Positions 1-8,099 of a stretch of 21,546 bases of DNA are shown here, piece after piece. Origin of the DNA: JAYEMH01 sp034717985 [NCBI: Candidatus Ratteibacteria bacterium] (GTDB lineage: Bacteria > CAZDME01 > JAYEMH01). A program made the position numbers and the translations under genes. Below the pieces are notes generated by a model, which saw only the letters and a program-made list of their open reading frames with translations, was not told where the DNA came from and did not search any database. The first letter of the stretch is position 1. Each line of letters starts with the position of its first letter. The DNA lies in the NCBI GenBank assembly GCA_034717985.1, contig JAYEMH010000030.1, positions 1 to 21,546 on the forward strand, in the 5' to 3' direction.

Positions 1-965
1 CGATATAAAGGCTGCCGATAAATCGGACAGGGATAAAAAATTCCGGATTCTATTCCTTTTTTCTTCAGGTATTTTATAAAATCTTCCCGCTTTATCCCCC
101 GCTTCAGGCGGACGGTATATTGGTGAAAAATATGTTTATATCCCCGGGGAACCAACGGCAGGATAAGCCAATCTAATTTTTCTAAACCCCGGTTAAAGAG
201 GCCGGCATTCTTAATTCTTTTTTGATTGAATCCGTCTAATTTTTTAAGCTGAGAACGTCCTAAAGCCGCGGCCATATTGGTCAGGCGGTAATTATAACCG
301 AGGTGATGATGGACATTTTTCCGGATAGAACCGTGATTAATATAACGCTCAAGCGCCTCTTTAAATTTCTTTTTATTACAAACCGCCATCCCTCCTTCTC
401 CGGAGGTAATATTTTTGGTGGCATAAAAGCTGAAAGTGCTTATCTCCCCGAAAGCGCCCGCTTTTTTGCCCAAGAATTCAGCTCCAACCGCCTGGGCACA
501 GTCTTCAACCAGAGTTAGATTAAACCGGTTCACGATTTTTTTAATCTCAGCCATATTACAAGGCAAACCAAAAAGATGCACCAGCAGCAAAGTTTTAATT
601 TTCTTATTTTTCTTTAAATTCTCTATTACGCTTTCTAAAGACAGGTTAAAACTTACCGGGTTTATATCGGCAAAAACCGGGATTGCCCCCTGATAAAGAA
701 TAGCATTAGCCGTAGCAATAAAACTAAAAGGCGTGGTTAAGACATAAGATCCTTCCCTCACCCCGGCTGTTTTTAAGGCAACATCTAAAGCGGTTGTCCC
801 GGAGGAAACACCTACGCTGAATTTCATCCCCAGATAGCGGGAAAATTCCTCTTCAAATCTTTTGACAAAACTGCCTGAAGAGAGATTCCCCGACCTGAGT
901 ACTTTGAGTATCTCCCCTTCTTCAACTTTTCCAATTATCGGTTTTGAAAGTCGTATCATCTTCAT
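1..965 (-). CDS. DegT/DnrJ/EryC1/StrS-family PLP sugar aminotransferase, truncated at the left window edge
   Basis: The frame is open from ATG at 965 to the window edge, giving about 321 residues with no stop; the C-terminus lies outside. Family features seen: the SSGTTAL cofactor-phosphate segment (~54-60), VEDCAQA (~153-159, Asp to the PLP nitrogen), the PLP lysine in FYATKNITSGEGG (Lys ~184), and NYRLTNMAAALG further on. These enzymes transaminate keto-sugar nucleotides. The ATG follows the lpxI stop with no gap, so the two are almost certainly co-transcribed. A second ATG two codons in is an alternative start. Sitting directly after lipid A genes, it could be GnnB, which with the oxidoreductase GnnA makes UDP-GlcNAc3N for amide-linked lipid A. 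An O-antigen or other sugar role is equally possible. The family call is firm; the substrate is unknown. Confidence 0.93.
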   Translation of the reverse strand, partial: MKMIRLSKPIIGKVEEGEILKVLRSGNLSSGSFVKRFEEEFSRYLGMKFSVGVSSGTTALDVALKTAGVREGSYVLTTPFSFIATANAILYQGAIPVFADINPVSFNLSLESVIENLKKNKKIKTLLLVHLFGLPCNMAEIKKIVNRFNLTLVEDCAQAVGAEFLGKKAGAFGEISTFSFYATKNITSGEGGMAVCNKKKFKEALERYINHGSIRKNVHHHLGYNYRLTNMAAALGRSQLKKLDGFNQKRIKNAGLFNRGLEKLDWLILPLVPRGYKHIFHQYTVRLKRGIKREDFIKYLKKKGIESGIFYPCPIYRQPLY

Positions 966-1766
966 CTAAAAAGCCACAATACAAATTCCCCAGCCGTCGG
1001 CTAATCTAATAATTTTTTCTTTTTCTAACACAAGCGTCTTTTTCGCCTCAATGGCTAAGATTTTTGCCTTGAGTCGATGGAGCAATCTTATTGTTCTTTC
1101 CCCGATAACCGGAAGGTCAAAACGCATATCCTGATTAGGTTTACTTACCTTAACGACTACAATTCCCTCTTTGCCAAATCGCCAGGCTCTCCTGACCGCC
1201 TCATCCGTCCCTTCTATCGCCTCAATGGCCAGAATCGTCTTATTCTTCACTATCACTGTCTGGCCGATATCTAATCCGGCTATCTGCTTGGCAATCTTTT
1301 TCCCAAACTCGATATCTTCCCATTCTGAGGAGGTGGGACTGATTTGCGTTAGAGCCCCTTTCCCGGGAAGAAAATCATCTAAATATGTAGCTGAATTAAT
1401 AAGGATGATGTTTCTCGCGGCCAGTCTTTCAGCCACCCTGCCCAATAAAGAATCGGTGGTTTTATTATCCACCTCACGCAAGAGTTCCCTGGCTTCTTCA
1501 TCTAACTTAACCTTAGAGAAAAGTAAGGATAAATTGACCTGTCCGGCCATAACTGCCCGGGTTACCCCTGCGCCGGTTAAAATATCAACGAGCTTCTTTA
1601 ATTCCCCAACGCTAATCCAATGGATTTCATCAACATATCTGGAAAGTCCCCTGGAGGTTTCTTCTTTAAAGGCGATGGCAATAATTTTCGTCCCCTTTTT
1701 TTTAGCTCCTTGCGTAAAAAAAAGAGGAAATTTGCCATTCCCCGCGATTAAACCGATTTTATCCAT
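966..1766 (-). CDS. lpxI: UDP-2,3-diacylglucosamine pyrophosphatase LpxI (DUF1009 family)
   Basis: This 266-aa protein matches the LpxI family in length and motifs: N-terminal IGLIAGNGKFP (~4-14), TTDSLLGRVAE (~103-113), and the C-terminal block KPNQDMRFDLPVIG (~209-222), which holds the conserved Asp needed for metal-dependent catalysis. LpxI hydrolyses UDP-2,3-diacylglucosamine to lipid X at the cytoplasmic membrane face. It replaces the unrelated LpxH used by E. coli. ATG at 1766 is preceded by AAGG at a suitable distance. The gene follows lpxA after a 142-bp spacer holding a heptamer inverted repeat and abuts the aminotransferase downstream. LpxB, the next enzyme, is not in the window. 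Confidence 0.93.
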   Translation of the reverse strand: MDKIGLIAGNGKFPLFFTQGAKKKGTKIIAIAFKEETSRGLSRYVDEIHWISVGELKKLVDILTGAGVTRAVMAGQVNLSLLFSKVKLDEEARELLREVDNKTTDSLLGRVAERLAARNIILINSATYLDDFLPGKGALTQISPTSSEWEDIEFGKKIAKQIAGLDIGQTVIVKNKTILAIEAIEGTDEAVRRAWRFGKEGIVVVKVSKPNQDMRFDLPVIGERTIRLLHRLKAKILAIEAKKTLVLEKEKIIRLADGWGICIVAF

Positions 1767-1785
1767 ATTACCTTATAAAAAAATT

Positions 1786-1901
1786 GAAACCAGATACCAA
1801 AATACAGAAACCAGCTAAAAAGCGCAGTTTTACTCTTTGAAGAAAATCGCTTTTAATAAAATTAAATGAATTCTGGTTACTGGTTACTGGTTTCTGGTTT
1901 C
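1786..1901. repeat. Heptamer array with inverted arms between lpxA and lpxI
   Basis: The left arm (1786-1813) is four consecutive 7-bp units, two of them GAAACCA with variants GATACCA and AAATACA. The right arm (1874-1901) is four units in exact 7-bp register, TGGTTAC twice then TGGTTTC twice. TGGTTTC is the exact complement of GAAACCA, so the arms can pair across a 60-bp AT-rich centre. No gene is seen in the gap. On the coding strand the right arm lies just after the lpxA stop. Confidence 0.8.
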
Positions 1902-1908
1902 TTAGTTT

Positions 1909-2682
1909 TTACTTGCAGATACCCCGCTTAGAATCTCCAATGAAATCAATAAGATATTCCGCCTCTTTAGAATTGCCAAATTCCTTTTTAATCCTCGTTA
2001 CTGCTTGAGAGGTATTCAAATTGGAGCGGAAAAGTACCTTGAATATTTTCTTCAGGGTATCAATCCTTTCCTGGGAGAAATTGCTGCGCTGCAGGCCGAT
2101 ATTGTTTATGCCGTAAATCTGCGTGGGATGTCCGTCAGCTCTGGCAAAGGGAACAATATCCTTAACCACTTTGGAACAGCCGCCGATAATAGAAAGTTCC
2201 CCTATGGTTACAAATTGGTGAATGGCACTTACTCCACCGATAATCGCCTTGTTTTTTATATTAACATGCCCGGCCAGGGTTACTTCATTGGCTAAAATCG
2301 CCCCATTATGTACCCGGCAGTTATGAGCCACATGAGCATAAGCCATAATAAGATTACCATCACCGAGAAAGGTGGTGTTGTCTTCACCGGTGGCTCTGTT
2401 TATGGTAACGTATTCGCGAATCATATTTTTATTGCCTACTTTTACAAAACTTTTTTCACCTTTGTATTTCAAATCCTGCGATTGAGAACCGATAACTGCC
2501 CCCGTAAAAATTTGGCAGTTTTCTCCGATGGTGGTAAATCCCGTAATAACGGCGTGCGAACCAATCTTGGTTCCCCGGCCTATTTTAATCTCACCTTCTA
2601 TAACCGCATAAGGGCCAACCTCTACGTTATCTTCTAATTCCACCTTTTTACCAATAATCGCCGTTGGATGGATATTAACCAA
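1909..2682 (-). CDS. lpxA: UDP-N-acetylglucosamine O-acyltransferase LpxA
   Basis: The 257-aa protein has a left-handed beta-helix hexapeptide-repeat N-terminal two thirds and the LpxA helical C-terminus. It transfers a 3-hydroxyacyl chain from ACP to UDP-GlcNAc, or UDP-GlcNAc3N, as the first lipid A step. Diagnostic segments: IGSQSQDLKYKGE (~64-76), AHVAHNC with the catalytic His ~120 (E. coli His125), AGHV (~137-140), and IIGGCSKV, where Gly ~168 aligns with E. coli Gly173, the acyl-chain ruler. A glycine there allows long (C14-type) acyl chains in E. coli; carrying that over is inference. The start appears to be TTG at 2682, with AGGGG overlapping the end of lpxC-fabZ as ribosome-binding site. 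The gap to that gene is only 4 bp, suggesting translational coupling. Confidence 0.96.
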   Translation of the reverse strand: MVNIHPTAIIGKKVELEDNVEVGPYAVIEGEIKIGRGTKIGSHAVITGFTTIGENCQIFTGAVIGSQSQDLKYKGEKSFVKVGNKNMIREYVTINRATGEDNTTFLGDGNLIMAYAHVAHNCRVHNGAILANEVTLAGHVNIKNKAIIGGVSAIHQFVTIGELSIIGGCSKVVKDIVPFARADGHPTQIYGINNIGLQRSNFSQERIDTLKKIFKVLFRSNLNTSQAVTRIKKEFGNSKEAEYLIDFIGDSKRGICK

Positions 2683-2686
2683 AATT

Positions 2687-3997
2687 TTACCCCTGAACTA
2701 ATGAAAACATTAACTCCGCCTCGGCTACCATCTTACCGTCAACAAAAGCCTTAGCCCTGATTTTCCCCGTCCTGGTTTTGAGTCTTATAACTTTAACTTC
2801 GACCAAAAGCTGGTCGCCCGGTTTTACCGGCTGTCTAAATTTAACATTGTTAATACCCATGAAATAAGCCAGTTTCCCCCTGTTCTCAGGTTTACTCAAC
2901 ATCAAGGTTCCGGCCACTTGGGCCATAGATTCAATTACCAGAACCCCGGGCATAACCGGATGCCCAGGGAAATGCCCGGTAAAGAAATATTCGTTTCCGG
3001 TAACATTTTTCAAGCCAACAGCGCGTTTATCCACCTCTAATTCTAAAATTTTATCAACCAGAAGAAAAGGATAACGATGAGGAAGAATTTTCTGAATCTC
3101 TCCGATATCCAGGGGGGGTGAAGAAGGCATATTCGATGTGGCCCGGCTGATTGCTCCCTCTTTAGATTTCTGTTCAAACTTTTTCATCTTTCTAACCAGC
3201 TCTACATTCAGGGCGTGTCCGGATTTAATCGCCATAACATGTGCCTTTAGAGACGAACCGAGCAAAAAAAGATCCCCCATTAAATCCAGAATTTTATGGC
3301 GGACAAATTCGTCCGGGAAACGCAAAGTTTCATTTAAAATATTTTTTTCACCGATAACCACCGCATTTTCCAAACTTCCTCCCTTGATTAATCCCCTTCT
3401 CTGAAGAGATTCTACCTCGTGAAGAAAACAAAATGTTCGAGCGGAAGCAATCTGCCGGGTAAAGGTTTCCTCGTCAATATTAAAGGATGCAAATTGGGCT
3501 CCTAAAGCCGGGTGGTTATAGTCAATGGTAAATGAAAGTTTGAATTCAGGAGCGGGCAAAACCACCAGAAGCGCACCATTCTCAGCCGCCCAGCAAGGTT
3601 CTTTCAAATTGTAGTAACGCTTGGATTCATTCTGCAGTTTAATCCCGGACTCGTTTAATATTTTTACCAGAGGCAAAGCGCTGCCGTCTCCCACCGGAGG
3701 CTCATTGGCATTAAGTTCAATAATCAAATTATCGATTTTAAAACCAGCCAGGGAAGCGAGGATATGTTCAACAGTATGAATCTTTACTTCGCCGCGGCCA
3801 ATGGTTGTCCCCCGGGCAATATCAACAACCTGAGTGATATCAGCGGTTATTTCGGGTTTATTGGCTAAATCGGTTCGGACAAATTTCACCCCGGTATTAA
3901 CCGGAGCCGGAATGAAAGTAATGGTAGTCTCATTCCCCGTATGCAGGCCTATTCCTGAATAGGCAATTTTTCTTTTGATTGTTCTTTGCGGTTCCAT
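2687..3997 (-). CDS. lpxC-fabZ: Bifunctional LpxC deacetylase / FabZ 3-hydroxyacyl-ACP dehydratase fusion
   Basis: A single 436-aa frame encodes two enzymes. Residues ~1-275 are LpxC, the zinc deacetylase that commits UDP-3-O-acyl-GlcNAc to lipid A: IGLHTG near the N-terminus, HTVEH (~74-78, zinc His), RHKILDLMGD (His ~234, Asp ~242) and SGHALN (His ~261). Residues ~295-436 are FabZ: PHRYPFLLVD, GHFPGHPVMPG with catalytic His ~342, and IESMAQ with Glu ~356. FabZ dehydrates 3-hydroxyacyl-ACP and competes with LpxA and LpxD for the same substrate pool. Such fusions are known in Bacteroidetes and some other diderms. I place the start at ATG 3997 because it aligns with the LpxC N-terminus (MxxQRTxKR); ATG 4009 would add four residues. 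Either start lies inside the end of lpxD. Confidence 0.95.
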   Translation of the reverse strand: MEPQRTIKRKIAYSGIGLHTGNETTITFIPAPVNTGVKFVRTDLANKPEITADITQVVDIARGTTIGRGEVKIHTVEHILASLAGFKIDNLIIELNANEPPVGDGSALPLVKILNESGIKLQNESKRYYNLKEPCWAAENGALLVVLPAPEFKLSFTIDYNHPALGAQFASFNIDEETFTRQIASARTFCFLHEVESLQRRGLIKGGSLENAVVIGEKNILNETLRFPDEFVRHKILDLMGDLFLLGSSLKAHVMAIKSGHALNVELVRKMKKFEQKSKEGAISRATSNMPSSPPLDIGEIQKILPHRYPFLLVDKILELEVDKRAVGLKNVTGNEYFFTGHFPGHPVMPGVLVIESMAQVAGTLMLSKPENRGKLAYFMGINNVKFRQPVKPGDQLLVEVKVIRLKTRTGKIRAKAFVDGKMVAEAELMFSLVQG

Positions 3998-5022
3998 TTT
4001 TTTTCCCATTCTTTGAGTTTTTCATCAAGACTTTTTACCAAGGCAAATAATTTGGGCAGACGTTGAATCAAAGCTTTAATTCTTTTTTCATCCTGGTGCG
4101 CCTGGGCCGGAAATCCCGAAACACAGAGACCGGGCGGAATGTTTTTGGTGGCGGCGCTTTTAGCCGCAATCACCGCATTAGCCCCGATATGGATATGTCC
4201 GACCACCCCTGACTGCCCGGCCATGGTTACATTTTTACCCAGGATGGCGCTTCCTGAAATACCTGTCTGGGAAACAATTATCGAGTTCCCGCCAATTTCA
4301 ACATTATGGGCAATTTGAACCAGGTTATCAATCTTGGTGCCCTTTTTGATGTGCGTCTTTCCAATTGTCGCCCGGTCCACACAAACATTAGCGCCGATTT
4401 CTACATCATCTTCAATGATTACCGTTCCCAATTGAGGTATTTTGTGATGTACTCCTTTCATGGGAGCGAAGCCAAACCCATCACTGCCAATCACCGTACC
4501 GCTGTGAATAATCACCCGGTTGCCAATGGCGTTCTTCCCTTTTATAACCACACTGGGGTAGATGCTGCAATCGCTGCCAATCTTAGTGTGGGCGCCAATA
4601 TAAGTATTGGAGTAAAGAATAGTTCTATCTCCTATCCGGGCATGGTCTTCAACTACGGCAAAGGGCAAAATCGTAACATCTTTTCCTAATTTAACGTTTT
4701 TGCCAATATAAGCCCGGGGATGAACCCCTTTTGGGATGAAAATATCATTTGAGACCATCAATTCCATTACCTTGGTAAAAGCGATATAAGGATTCTCTGT
4801 TATGATAAGCGCTTTGCGGTTAAAATTTTTAACCTGGGAAGAAACAATAATGGCTGAAGCCTGAGTCATCTCTAAAAGAGAAAGATAGCGGGAATTAGCT
4901 ACAAAGGTAATTTCTCCTTTCCGGGCCTCTTTGATACCGGAGACACCGCCAATGACAATCTTCTCATCGCCAATTATTTTCCCGTCTACCAAATTAGCAA
5001 TTTCTTTTAAGGTCTTTTTCAC
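3949..5022 (-). CDS. lpxD: UDP-3-O-(3-hydroxyacyl)glucosamine N-acyltransferase LpxD
   Basis: The 357-aa protein has the N-terminal uridine-binding domain (~1-100), then a hexapeptide beta-helix (~100-310), then a charged helical tail. GSDGFGFAP and the block IDNLVQIAHNVEIG with the catalytic histidine (E. coli His239 equivalent) identify LpxD. It N-acylates the product of LpxC. The start is GTG at 5022, overlapping the skp stop as GTGA, so translation is probably coupled. The Lys/Glu-rich tail (KLKEWEKKWNRKEQ) overlaps the start of lpxC-fabZ by about 49 bp in another frame. The order bamA-skp-lpxD-fabZ-lpxA is the classic envelope operon of diderms. Confidence 0.96.
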   Translation of the reverse strand: MKKTLKEIANLVDGKIIGDEKIVIGGVSGIKEARKGEITFVANSRYLSLLEMTQASAIIVSSQVKNFNRKALIITENPYIAFTKVMELMVSNDIFIPKGVHPRAYIGKNVKLGKDVTILPFAVVEDHARIGDRTILYSNTYIGAHTKIGSDCSIYPSVVIKGKNAIGNRVIIHSGTVIGSDGFGFAPMKGVHHKIPQLGTVIIEDDVEIGANVCVDRATIGKTHIKKGTKIDNLVQIAHNVEIGGNSIIVSQTGISGSAILGKNVTMAGQSGVVGHIHIGANAVIAAKSAATKNIPPGLCVSGFPAQAHQDEKRIKALIQRLPKLFALVKSLDEKLKEWEKKWNRKEQSKEKLPIQE

Positions 5023-5579
5023 TGCCTTGCCTTTTTGTTCAGCTCTTTTATCACTTTATCGGTGATGTCGTCATGACCCTGATTATAAAAAATAATTCCT
5101 TGATTCTGGATAACCAAAGTGTATCCCTGTTTCCGGGCAATGCTTTGAACTGCTTTATCTATTTCCTCATAAAGCTCTTTATGCATATCCTGATCCAGTA
5201 CGCCTAATTCCTGATTGGATTCTTTGACCATTTTTTGTAACTTCTCTAATTTCGTTCTTAAAACTTTCTGTTTCTTCTCTTTTTGTTTTTCCGTGAGAGA
5301 TTCTATTTCCTCAACCAGGGCTTTTCTTAACTTTACCACTTCTGCCTGCAATTTAGTTATCTCCTGCTTCTTCTTCTCTTTCTCTTTTTCAAATTTGTTA
5401 AAGAGCGCTTCACGCTTATTATAAGATTTCATAATCCGGCCTAAATCAATTACCGCTATCTTAACATTATCCCGGGCAAAACCCGTATCCACCCCAGAAA
5501 ATAGATATGCGGCAAAAATCAAAACGGCCAATATTTTACTAATTTTTATCACCCCCGGGCTGAAATTATTCTTTTTCAT
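5019..5579 (-). CDS. skp: Periplasmic chaperone Skp/OmpH family
   Basis: The 186-aa protein begins with a signal peptide (basic start, hydrophobic ISKILAVLIFAAYLFSG, cleavage likely near GFARD). The mature start KIAVIDLGRIM matches the OmpH/Skp beta-strand. A very long Lys/Glu-rich coiled coil (~60-150) follows, then the returning strand GYTLVIQNQGIIFYN. Skp trimers hold unfolded outer-membrane proteins in the periplasm and hand them to the BAM complex, whose core gene lies 50 bp upstream. ATG 5579 is preceded by GGAGAG. The family is certain from architecture and neighbours, although sequence conservation is low. Confidence 0.92.
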   Translation of the reverse strand: MKKNNFSPGVIKISKILAVLIFAAYLFSGVDTGFARDNVKIAVIDLGRIMKSYNKREALFNKFEKEKEKKKQEITKLQAEVVKLRKALVEEIESLTEKQKEKKQKVLRTKLEKLQKMVKESNQELGVLDQDMHKELYEEIDKAVQSIARKQGYTLVIQNQGIIFYNQGHDDITDKVIKELNKKARQ

Positions 5580-5629
5580 CTGACTCTCCTATTTTTTAGA
5601 TTCCCATAGTTGCCTTCTACCGCCTGCTT

Positions 5630-7930
5630 TTAAAACGTGTGTCCCATTCTGAAATGAATCCGGCCTTCCTCGGGTTCACCCGGATCGACGTCAAGAGGAT
5701 AGCCATAATCAAGATGAACCGGCCCGATAGGAGTGGTAAGTCTCAAGCCCAGGCCAACTCCGGTATGTAAATCATCGGCATCACAATCACCCTGCTCAGC
5801 CCAGACATAGCCCGAGTCACAAAATATCGCCCCTTTGATTATGGAACGGCGCTTGGCTTCGTCTTGAATTAAAGGAAAAGTAACCTCTATGTTGCCTATC
5901 CCTAATAACCGGCCGCCAATCGGATCGCCATTGCTGTCTTTGGGACCAACTTCTCTTTCTTTATAGCCCCGGATAGTTTGTCCGCCACCGGCATAAAACC
6001 GCTCATAAATTGGCACAGTTAGCGTATCGTCAAAACTCTCTACTAAACCGGCTCGGAAGCGCAAATCCAAAACTATTTTATTTGCGGGCGTAAAAAACCA
6101 ACGGCTATCTAAATTATACTTAGTAAAATCTTTGTCGCCTTCCAGAAATCCCCCGGCGTATTCAGCCGAGATAATATTTCGTGAGCCCCGGGAAGGGTCA
6201 AAGATATTGTCCCGGGTATCCCTCACCAAAGAAAAACGCAAAGAGCTGATTACATTGCTGCCTTCTTCCGCCCAGATATCAGCCGAGGCCTCAGACTCAA
6301 GGTCTCCTATTTTAACCGTCTCATTTTTGTAAGTGAGATACAAACTTAAATCTTCAGCTAAAGTTTTACCCAGACGAATTGTTCCGCCGGTTCTTTCTTC
6401 ATCATATTCTTCCCGCACCCAGCTTCTTCTATAAATATCAAAACCAAAGGAAAGCGGCCAGTCAAAAATCCAGGGTTCGGTAAAACTCAGACTGTAATCC
6501 TTTCTTTTGGTCCCGAATTCAGCGCGAATTTTTATATCCTGTCCATCGCCGGTAAAGCGGGGAAAATTTAATAAATCAAAATTTCTCTGTTCTAACTCCA
6601 CAAAACCTATCGCCTTGTCCACCGAGCTATAACCTGCTCCCAGACCGAAGGAGCCGGTTTTTTCCTCCTCCACCTTAAAGATTAAATGCCGCTGATTGGG
6701 AGCCGTTCCCGGCAAAGTATCAACTTCAACAGTTTTAAAAAAACCGAGATTATAGAGCTTTTCGCGGCTTCGCTCAACTTTTTGCCCATCAAAGATGTCA
6801 GCGGATTTAACCTTCAATTCTCTCCTGATAACAATATCCTTAGTTTTCGTGTTGCCTTCAATCAGAATCTCCTCGATGTAAGCCAGCTCACCTTCTTTAA
6901 TGTGATAATCAATATCGATGGCTGCCTTTTTTGTTCTCTGAATATCCGGCCAGACCCGGGCAAAAATATAACCCTTCTCCGCATACAGCCTGAAGATAGC
7001 GTTGATATCTTCCCGGAGATTTCTCTCGCTGTAAACCATTCCCGGACGCATCTGGATATGCTGAAGAATAGATTCTGAGGAAAAAAGCTTGTTTCCGCTA
7101 ATTTTTAAATCCCGAAGATGATAGAGACTGCCTTCCTCGATAACAATGGTAATGTAAAGAAACTTCTTCGCCTCCCCCAGCGTCAGCTCATAGCTGTCAA
7201 TTTTCGCATCAAGAAAACCTTGATCTTTATAAAAAGAAACGAGCTTGTTTAAATCTCCTTCAAAATTCTTCTCTTTAAAGAATCCCTTATTAAAGAATTT
7301 CTTTTCTCTTGTTTTCATAAGTTTTTTGAGCTTCCGGGCAGAAAAGCTTTTAAGCCCGGTAAAGTTGATTTTTTTAATCCGCACCCGGCACCCCTCTTTA
7401 ATCTGGAAAGCAAGAGTTTTCTTCCCGCCTCTTTGGGTAATATGTGTTTTTATCTCGGCATAGTGATATCCGATATCCTGGTATTTCGCTTTTATTTTTT
7501 TTACATCCTCATGAATGATTTGTTCATTCAGAACTTCTCCCTGCCGGGAGCTGATTAACCCTAAAATCTTTTTAGTCTTTAGTCCCTTGTTTCCTTCGAT
7601 AGTCAGCTCGGTAATAATCGGCTTTTCGGAAACGACAAAAATAAGCTTGATTTGGTTTTTATCTAAATCAACGGTTTCTACCTCAACATCGGAAAACATC
7701 CCTAGAGCGTAGATTCTTTTTAGGTCCTCTCTGGCTTTAAGGCGGGAAAAAGGAGCGCCCACTTTTGTTTCTACCTGGGAGAGGATTAAAAAAGAGCTGA
7801 CCTCTTCGTTCCCGGAAACATCAATGGCTCCCACTACTTTTTCTTCAGCCGCCAGGAGCTGGCCGTCCACCAGATGTCCGAGGGTGAAAACCAATAAAGC
7901 AACAAGAAAACCTGCTTTGATTTTTTGCAT
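5630..7930 (-). CDS. bamA: Outer-membrane protein assembly factor BamA (Omp85 family)
   Basis: The 766-aa protein has a signal peptide (~1-28), five POTRA-type domains (~30-420; e.g. IDVSGNEEVSS, ELTIEGNKGLKTKKI, IKKINFTGLKSFS, LRDLKISGNKLFS, IEEILIEGNTKTKD) and a C-terminal 16-strand barrel. The barrel loop-6 motif appears as GGGQTIRGYKERE (usual VRGF/Y), and the chain ends in Phe (FRMGHTF), the beta-signal of outer-membrane proteins. BamA inserts beta-barrel proteins into the outer membrane. Length fits the family (about 750-850 aa). ATG 7930 is preceded by AAAGGGAT. An extended -10 promoter sits about 45 bp upstream, so bamA-skp-lpx can be transcribed independently of the genes above it. 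Confidence 0.97.
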   Translation of the reverse strand: MQKIKAGFLVALLVFTLGHLVDGQLLAAEEKVVGAIDVSGNEEVSSFLILSQVETKVGAPFSRLKAREDLKRIYALGMFSDVEVETVDLDKNQIKLIFVVSEKPIITELTIEGNKGLKTKKILGLISSRQGEVLNEQIIHEDVKKIKAKYQDIGYHYAEIKTHITQRGGKKTLAFQIKEGCRVRIKKINFTGLKSFSARKLKKLMKTREKKFFNKGFFKEKNFEGDLNKLVSFYKDQGFLDAKIDSYELTLGEAKKFLYITIVIEEGSLYHLRDLKISGNKLFSSESILQHIQMRPGMVYSERNLREDINAIFRLYAEKGYIFARVWPDIQRTKKAAIDIDYHIKEGELAYIEEILIEGNTKTKDIVIRRELKVKSADIFDGQKVERSREKLYNLGFFKTVEVDTLPGTAPNQRHLIFKVEEEKTGSFGLGAGYSSVDKAIGFVELEQRNFDLLNFPRFTGDGQDIKIRAEFGTKRKDYSLSFTEPWIFDWPLSFGFDIYRRSWVREEYDEERTGGTIRLGKTLAEDLSLYLTYKNETVKIGDLESEASADIWAEEGSNVISSLRFSLVRDTRDNIFDPSRGSRNIISAEYAGGFLEGDKDFTKYNLDSRWFFTPANKIVLDLRFRAGLVESFDDTLTVPIYERFYAGGGQTIRGYKEREVGPKDSNGDPIGGRLLGIGNIEVTFPLIQDEAKRRSIIKGAIFCDSGYVWAEQGDCDADDLHTGVGLGLRLTTPIGPVHLDYGYPLDVDPGEPEEGRIHFRMGHTF

Positions 7931-7977
7931 ATTATCCCTTTCGTAATGTATTAGGAGTAACGATAGGAAATTGGGGT

Positions 7978-7986
7978 ATTATACCA
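7978..7986 (-). promoter_or_regulatory. Extended -10 promoter upstream of bamA
   Basis: On the minus strand the sequence reads TGGTATAAT, a perfect TATAAT with the TGn extension. The region one promoter spacing upstream gives only a weak -35 (TTTATC or TTTTAT), which extended -10 promoters tolerate. The predicted transcript would begin near 7971 with a ~40-nt leader ending in the bamA ribosome-binding site. Confidence 0.6.
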
Positions 7987-8049
7987 TATAGCCCCCAAAG
8001 ATAAAAGAGTTTTTTTATCCCCTGTCAAATTCAAGGTAATACCAGTGGG

Positions 8050-8084
8050 AATCCGTGTTTTTTGAATCTGTGTCCATCTGTGGT
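8050..8084. repeat. Single-arm heptamer array (ACCACAG / CAGATTC type) after the tamB-like gene
   Basis: Read on the minus strand, five 7-bp units follow one another (8084 down to 8050): ACCACAG, ATGGACA, CAGATTC, AAAAAAC, ACGGATT. They share a CACAGAT/CACGGAT core. I see no inverted partner arm. The 169-bp gap between the tamB-like gene and bamA holds this array, an AT-rich inverted repeat (8000-8019) and the bamA promoter, and no gene. Confidence 0.55.
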
Positions 8085-8099
8085 TTAACTTCTTTAGGG

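Noticed and set aside
1171-1818. Plus-strand open frames opposite lpxI and other genes
   Set aside because: They lie antisense to well-supported genes, show no recognisable family and lack ribosome-binding sites; they are coding-strand shadows.
3998-4009. ATG 4009 as lpxC-fabZ start
   Set aside because: It adds four residues before the point where LpxC homology begins and has no better ribosome-binding site; it cannot be fully excluded.
8000-8019. AT-rich inverted repeat (GATAAAA/TTTTATC) as a terminator of the tamB-like gene
   Set aside because: The stem is all but GC-free, and TTTGGGGG rather than a U-tract follows on the coding strand.
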